Shown here: piece after piece, positions 57,688 to 64,000 of the stretch | How the letters are laid out: each line of letters starts with the position of its first letter | How positions within the stretch are numbered: position 1 is the stretch's first letter | Origin: Zygnema cylindricum | Lineage: Eukaryota; Streptophyta; Zygnematophyceae; Zygnematales; Zygnemataceae | Reading direction: 5' to 3' | Length of the DNA: 64,000 nucleotides | Assembly (NCBI GenBank): GCA_037447655.1 | Contig: JBBHKE010000308.1 | Span: forward strand, 187,224-251,223 | Notes under the pieces: generated by a model | The model's database searches: none | Told to the model about the DNA's origin: nothing | Seen by the model: only the letters and a program-made list of their open reading frames with translations | Translations under genes and position numbers: made by a program

Positions 57688-60600
57688 ATGGCAAGCCTGC
57701 GAGAGAGATGGAAGCTTCTTGTGCTCGTGCTGGTTTTGGTAACTGTGAGCGTTATTCCCGGAGGAGAAGGTAGAGCTGAAACCTAACCCTAAATATGAAA
57801 TAACCTACTGTTTAATAATTTTTATCTTCAGTTTTTCGTTTCGAGTCTTGCTGCCTGCGAGTCAGTTGTGAAGTTTATTTTTATAAAGTTTGTTTCTTTC
57901 GAAAGAGCTTTTTAGTACTAAAATTTGTGAAAAATCGATTTTTTTTTATGGAATTAAGAGAGAAAGGAAAAGTTAAAGCTGTAATTCCTTTTTAGACTTG
58001 TTTTTGCTGTTTTTATCAGGCGCTTTATGCATCAACAGCTTTCTTTCCACCTTTTTTTTGTTTTTTTTTGAATTCAAATGTTAATTTTTTCTGCCAGTTT
58101 CATGCTAGAAAAAAAAAAAAACATTTTGTAAAAAATGTGGATTCCTTCATTTTTGAAAGAATGTATGCTGGCTGATTTTTTTTCTCGTATTTTTCCGCAT
58201 TTCTGTTTGATTTTGTCGTCCTCCATTCTTGCAATTTAGAAAAAGAGGAAATGATTTGCATCAGCCCTCCATTGCAAAAATTAAAAGTTTCAATTATAGG
58301 TTTCAACTATGGGATTTTTTTGCATATGGATGTAAATGACAAAACTTACGATACATGTTTATTGCTTCTGGGGGGTAAAAGTTGAGACAAATCAACAACA
58401 TTTGATATATGATGTAGAGTATAAGTAGTAATTAGATTCTATTTGTGACAAGCAGTATTTAAGCAATTCAAATAATTAAAACCGAACTTATTATTTTTTG
58501 CATAGTTCAAATGTGCGAAAGCAAGTGGACACGCTATTTGTGGTTACTCTATACTTTACGCGTATTAAATTTTATAATACCCATATACTACATAGCGTTT
58601 CTAATTGTATATTTGACATTATACAACGCTTCTTTTTGTGGCTGTTGAGTCGATGAACTATAACATTGTTTTTTATACAAAATAGAGGAGCTCTAGTACT
58701 TTATTTGTAACAACTGCTGGAAAAAGGACTCCTCTTGCGAAGTATGGCAATAAAGTTGTTGATTTCAAAATATACATGAAACAATGAAAATAACATACGG
58801 TGAATTCTCAAGTGAAGAAAAGAATTCATAGTTCTATACACTATCGGCGTTAATTCTGTAACAGGTCATTCAAACAGCTACCCTAAATATTGTACGACTA
58901 TCTAAAAGCCACGAGGAAATAGTACGGTGCCAAAAACTGTACGTCCGTATAGAAAACGACGAGTTCACTATGTTAGTGTACGGAGTGGATAAAGGGATCA
59001 TTCACCTGAAAGAAAACACAAAAAGAAACCATGACAAAATGATTAAAATGATTTGTTGTTTTTTGAAGAAAAATCACATGAAAAGAGATGATATGTGGTT
59101 GAGCAGGTCCATTATTTGGACAAAAAGAAGCATAGATCCCATCTATTTGTTAACAATTCATTTTGGTCCCTCCTCCCTCCCTCCCTCCCTCCCTCATTTT
59201 TGTCTGTCAAGGTGAGACGACATGTGAGGGAAAACTCTCCACCTTTACATCGTACTCGGGCAAAGATTCGACAGGATCCGACCTATCCCAATTTAACTCT
59301 ACTTTGGATCTTTCCGATACCTTGACCAGTTGTCAAACCACATGTGCGGAAAACTGCAGTTGTGTGGCTTTTTTGCTCCAAACCTATAACGATGGGGCCG
59401 ACCACACTTGTTGGTTCAAAAGATACATTGTTAGCGCCTCCAATTTAACCCTAGTCCCAGACGTGGTATTGTATGTACGACAAAATGGTAAGTATTGCCT
59501 ATATTTCCATTGGGAGGGGACAAAAATTCCAGGGAAGGGACAAAACAGGGAAGGGACAAAACAGGGAAGGGTCAAAACGGGGAAGGGACAAAACAGGGAA
59601 GGGACAAAACGGGGAAGGGACATGGGATGTGGCCAATTATGAGAAGGAGAGAATAGGGAATAGGAGAGATCCAAGCATTTTTATATGGGTTTCCATTTTC
59701 TAGTTACACATGTAACATTAGAGTTGGAAATAAACATAGTGGATATATAATGCATGGAAATAGGTTTAGTTACTACCCAATTGCCGCATTTATAATGTCT
59801 TTTAAAATGTTGTAGTAAAAGCTAAAAAGATTATATAAAGTAAAGGTTCCTAATTAAAAAATACATAGTTTCACATTTTCCAAAACATATGATGACATGG
59901 AACGGGTTCAAATGTACGCTTTTTTTTTTGCACATTTCGTGTTTTTCTTGCTTTATATACTTTTGACTGAATGCTATTACTATATATACCTGTAAATATA
60001 AACAAAAATCGTCCAGATTTAATGTCTTGTAGATCTTCACCTCTCATTGTGGATCCTTGCCAATCCTTGCCAAATTTTAGAATTTTATCACATGTACAAT
60101 TTCACTTACATATTTAATGTTGACATCTCATTATGAGTTTTTTTGGCATGTTTTCTACCGATTGTATCCTCTGGATTTTTTCAGTTTTAAAACCACTAAA
60201 TAATAGCATTCATTTAAAACCTATGGTTCAAGAAAAATGACTAGGAAAAATACCTTTTAGACATGTTTTTTGCCCTAATAATAGTTTCTAATATGAGCAT
60301 ACCCTTAAAAAATAATTCCATCTTTGACATTTGAGTTTATTTTCACCAGTGAAGCGAAAATTATTCTGTTTCTTATATTTAATAAAATTTACATATCTGA
60401 TGTTGTTTAAATTCTTTTTTGTCTTTTAGCGTCGCTCCCACCATCTCCACCTCCTCCTCTTAGTACCATTTCACCACCACCTCCTCCTTCTCCTCCACCT
60501 CCTTCAGGTACATTTTTTATTTATCACAAATAGGATGATAGAAATCTATTCAACTCAAATTCTTTATTTGGAGCTTTACGATTGTATAGTTAGTGTTTTG

Positions 60601-61958
60601 TATATTTGCCGATTCATAGTTTGTATTTGATATATTCTGCTTTGTTTCGATAAAAAAATGGGAATAGGACAATCAAGTTAGCAACTTGTCCATGGATACA
60701 AACTCTAATTATTTATGTAATAATAAGAAACTCTTGTATCCCTCAAATATGTTGATTCATGGCATAAGAGAGAAAGGGAAAGAGGGAAAGAGAGAAATAA
60801 AAAGGGAGAAAGAGAAAGAGAGAAATTTTTTTTTTTTGGAAAGAGAGATTTTCGTGCAGTAGCATTGATTAAATCATTATTTGTACCTTTACTTAAAAAG
60901 TACAATTTTGCACGGTCTCATAATTACTCCACACTTATTTCAATAACCTATATTACAATTTTGTTACGCTTATTAAACTTACCTAAATTAGAATAATGAA
61001 AAAATTAGAATCATTTACTCTATTTGATGTAATAGAGTCGAAATTTCGAGCGACCGAATTAGAGTAATTTACTCTAATTACGATTCGCGGTGTAGTGTTA
61101 TTGATACTATTTTAGGTTCAAGGTTAAAAATTGAGGGCACCAATATAGTGTTATTGACTTTAAAATAGATACTCAGTAATGTAATATTGCATTTCTCTCC
61201 TCCACAATTGCCACTTCCTATGGTTGGGTACCAGATGTGGGAAATTAGGTTTTGTTCATAAAACTTCTTTTGAATAAAGGTCAACATTTTTTTCTTTTCT
61301 GTCTTCCCTCTAAACTTGAGTTCTTCGAAGGGTTTTTATTGACTGTTTCCACACCAATAATGTTTTTTTTTTTTTGAACTTAACATCCAAGACCGACTCA
61401 CCCTCCGAGAATATTTCTCCTCTGTGTGTGTGTGTTTTTTTTTTCTAATTATTATGGCAGAATTATGCCCGAGAAGGCTCGACACTTACACTATATACAA
61501 CGCTTCACGGTTAACTGGGTATGACATAGAACAGTTGTATTTAACAGGAACGGAGGACGAAACATTGGATCAATGTCAGAAACTTTGTACCGTAGACTGC
61601 GACTGTGTAGCTTTCAATTTGGTCGCAGGTTACTCGGGAGATTATATTTGCGCAAAAAAGTTTTATGTTACAGAAAGTCTTTTATGGGAAGCTTATGAAA
61701 ATTGTGATTTATATGTACGGACTGTGGGTGAGTTTCTGATACTGAATTGTATTGGCGGGAAGAAAGTGGATAAAAACGACAAGTTTCGACGTTTTTTTTT
61801 AAGTTTTTAAGTTGCATTGGAAGATTAATTAGAGTGTTTTTCTTTTTATTTTATGGTAAATGTCTTTTAAGTCTGCAATTCAAGTGGTTATATACAAGCA
61901 ATTGATTTTCGTCCATATTTTTTCAAGTGTTCTTGATTCTGGTGACTAGTCTCTAATT

Positions 61959-62010
<52 letters not shown>

Positions 62011-63297
62011 CCTCTCCTCTCTCTCTCTCTCTCTCTCTCTCCCTCTCCCTCTCCCTCTCGCCCTCTCTCTCTCCCTCCCTCTCTCCCTTCCCCTCTCTCT
62101 CTCCCTCCCTCTCTTCCCCCCTCTCTCTCTCCCTCTCTCTCACTTTTCCTTGTTAACTTGACCACAGTCGAGTCGACATGCGAAGGGTCGGGATTAACGG
62201 ACGAATATCAAAGCGCAATTTTAAACTTAAATTCTGACGGAAATGACTTACCAGGAATTTGTTTTACTACTATAACAGAAGATCATGCTCGTATTCGGTG
62301 CCAAGAACTTTGCTCCGGAAATTGTAGCTGTGTAGGTTTTGTATTTGATAACAAGCAACAGTGTTGTTATCAAAAATATTCGATTGTCGACGAAGCATCT
62401 CGAAAATATTTGGAAAACAATGATTTGTATATACGAATCAATGGTGAGTGCCCTTCCCCAACTTATTGTGAGGAGGACGACTGAAAAGTGAAAAACTTTA
62501 AGGGAGTGTTGTGTGGTATTTTTTCCTGCAAACAAAGAAGGAATGTCACAAATCGAAGGATCGAGAGAAATAATTCGTATTTACTACAAATTGCAGCGTT
62601 ATTAGTTTCGACTACTCTGTTTTTTCACAGCAAATTTTCGCGATCTACACAATTTAGGGTTTCGCAGTAGAGACCACACTATATTTGGGTCAATACTATA
62701 CATCCTACGATTTAAATGAGTGAGTCCATTTTCAAGTTTCGCCTTGACTACTACAATGGTAAACTACTTTTCGTCTAAAACACTCCTAATCATTTTAGAG
62801 ATACGAATTTATTTGTTGCCTTTTTGGTCTTCTGAAACTTGCAGTTTCATCACCACCGCCCCCTTTTCCACCTCCTCCTCCTCCAGGTGAGTCTTAAGGA
62901 TTTTGATGTTTGCTACACATTTGGTACACAGACAATGTGCAAATTTTTAGTCTCTGATGCTGGATTTTTCTGTCATTTTTGCTAATTAAATAATATGTGC
63001 GCCTGTTTTGTAAGTTTTATCTGTTTTGATTGAAAAGTGCATTCTAGACAGCTTGGGGTGTTGTCAGTTTCTCTTGGGGATAGATAAAGGAATTCTTCAT
63101 TATTTTGAATTCATTCAGTTTCTGCTTCATCATAACTTTGTAATCTTAAGCTTAAGTATTGACCGACATACTTGTGTGACATGTGACAGGAAAAGACAAA
63201 TCCAACGCCCTTCTAATTGGAGTCATCGTGGGGTCCACTGCGGCCCTCACTTTACTGTTAGCCCTTTTAGGCTTTTGCTATTTTCAGCGTTACCGAA
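57688..63297 (+). CDS. Receptor-like protein with signal peptide, three PAN/apple-like modules and a membrane segment (3' end outside window)
   Basis: Exons: 57688-57769, 59212-59487, 60430-60507, 61461-61727, 62168-62443, 62845-62886 and 63190-63297, about 376 residues so far. Exon 1 encodes MASLRERWKLLVLVLVLVTV..., a clear signal peptide. Exons 2, 4 and 5 each encode one PAN/apple-like module with a CxxxCxxxCxCxxF core (CQTTCAENCSCVAF, CQKLCTVDCDCVAF, CQELCSGNCSCVGF) and end in D/VxLYVRxxG. Exons 3 and 6 are proline-rich linkers. Exon 7 gives a single membrane helix (LLIGVIVGSTAALTLLLALL) followed by QRYR. All seven exon ends are phase 1, with GT donors and AG acceptors. A cytoplasmic kinase is expected by analogy with plant S-domain and PAN receptor kinases but is not in the window. 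The extracellular PAN modules probably bind glycan or protein ligands. Confidence 0.87.
59160..59211 (+). promoter_or_regulatory. CCCT-rich polypyrimidine tract at the exon 2 acceptor
   Basis: TCCCTCCT repeats (about 59167-59196) then TTTTTGTCTGTCAAG lead directly into exon 2 at 59212. The same arrangement, more extreme, precedes the exon at 62168. Confidence 0.6.
59515..59625. repeat. 16 bp minisatellite GGGACAAAACAGGGAA
   Basis: About six units with G/A variants (ACAGGGAA, ACGGGGAA) start within 30 bp of the donor of exon 2. Frames through it (G-K-G-Q-N-R-E) are not protein. Confidence 0.85.
59626..61460. other. Introns of the receptor-like gene with small repeats
   Basis: Intron sequence around exon 3. 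60773-60840 is GAAAGAGA-rich. About 61000-61093 is the right part of a TA-end MITE (GATTCGCGGTGTA). (GT)n at about 61424. No other gene seen. Confidence 0.55.
61961..62145. repeat. (CT)n tract upstream of the third PAN exon
   Basis: About 180 bp of CT and CCCT repeats end some 20 bp before the acceptor at 62167, so they form an unusually long polypyrimidine tract in the sense strand. The R-E-R-E frame on the opposite strand is an artefact. Confidence 0.9.
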
Positions 63298-64000
63298 GTG
63301 AGGCTCAAACCCTAAAACCTTTTTTTTCTAAATTAGCAGACACTGCCATCATTCAGTTGCTTTTTATTGTGGATTATGATTGACTACACGGGCTTCATAA
63401 TCTGTATCCATGTCACTGTTTGCCATTAGGTCATTCAAACTGAAAACTTTGAACATGTTAGAACATGGAACCCATCGACTTTCAATTCAAATATGTACAA
63501 ATACCAATCAATAAGTTTAATTACATTCAGCATCGGTGTTTTTTTTCCAAATAATTCTTTTCTTTTGATGATGGAGCATAAAGTAAATTGTCAACATGCA
63601 AATGGAACCTTAAGAATGCCACTAGACTGTATCGTAATTTCCAATTCCTACACTTGCTTTTTTCTCATTTCCTATAATGCTTACATGCATAAAAAATTAG
63701 ACTTTCCTAGAAGAAGCATGCAATAGAATGGTCCCAAAATTATATACTTTTTGCCAACATCTTTCAACTCCATGAAGTTCTTCTTAAAACTTTGAACTGG
63801 TATGTACATGCATGAAAGCATATAACATTCTGCGGAAGTTCAAATGAGTAGAAGAGTAATAGAGTGTAGATCTCTCTCTCTCTCTCTCTCTCTCTCACCG
63901 CTCTCTCTCTCTCTCTCTCTCTCCCTCTTTCTCTCTCCCCCCCCCCTCTCTCTCTCTCTCCCCCTCTCTCCCCCTCTCTCTCCCCCTCTCTCTCCTCCCT
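63298..64000. other. Intron after the membrane exon, ending in (CT)n
   Basis: After the GTGAGG donor at 63298 no further exon is recognisable up to 64000. 63871-64000 is CT- and CCCCCT-rich, like the tracts ahead of exons 2 and 5, so the next exon may lie just outside the window. Confidence 0.6.

Noticed and set aside
61946-62165. R-E-R-E and E-G-E-R frames on the minus strand
   Set aside because: Translation of the (CT)n tract.

Overview
This is eukaryotic nuclear DNA, most likely from a green plant of the streptophyte line. The evidence is two intron-rich genes with GT-AG introns, Ty1/copia and Ty3/gypsy retrotransposons, many small inverted-repeat elements, and a retrotransposon primer site complementary to my recollection of the plant initiator tRNA. 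I cannot name the species. A bryophyte or a charophyte alga would fit a receptor built of PAN modules and an ATM/HMT1-like transporter, but that is inference.

Layout. 1-5.6 kb is non-genic: a GC-rich minisatellite, a Harbinger-like element (690-1484), a 311 bp fold-back (1811-2121), a tandem duplication and a mariner/Stowaway-like element. 5,620-18,010 (minus strand) is a half-size mitochondrial ABCB transporter with 18 recognised coding exons; nearly all splice phases close, except at the next-to-last intron. 18-35.8 kb is repeat territory: a rearranged copia element with LTRs in both orientations (19.8-24.7 kb), an unrecognised gag-like ORF, tandem repeats, and several TIR elements, one nested inside another with a TAA target duplication (33,116-34,061).

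35,773-53,535 (plus strand) is one Ty3/gypsy element with 480 bp LTRs and a perfect 5 bp AGTAA duplication. Two minus-strand copia elements sit inside it (37,087-42,879 and 45,594-51,958). It carries a third ORF downstream of RNase H, and no integrase is visible. 53.7-56.2 kb holds more dispersed repeats, including a hAT-like insertion with an 8 bp duplication whose empty site survives at 18.9 kb. 57,688 to the window end (plus strand) is the 5' part of a receptor-like gene: signal peptide, three PAN/apple-like modules, proline-rich linkers and a membrane segment, all on symmetric phase-1 exons.

Only the two host genes look functional. Every retrotransposon ORF set carries stops, frameshifts or lost catalytic residues. 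The main points of interest are the phase-1 modular receptor, the half-tRNA primer site with an in-frame Gag ATG inside it, Gag starts embedded in LTRs, inverted LTR arms on two copia insertions, the gypsy third ORF, and the missing splice donor in the ABC gene.
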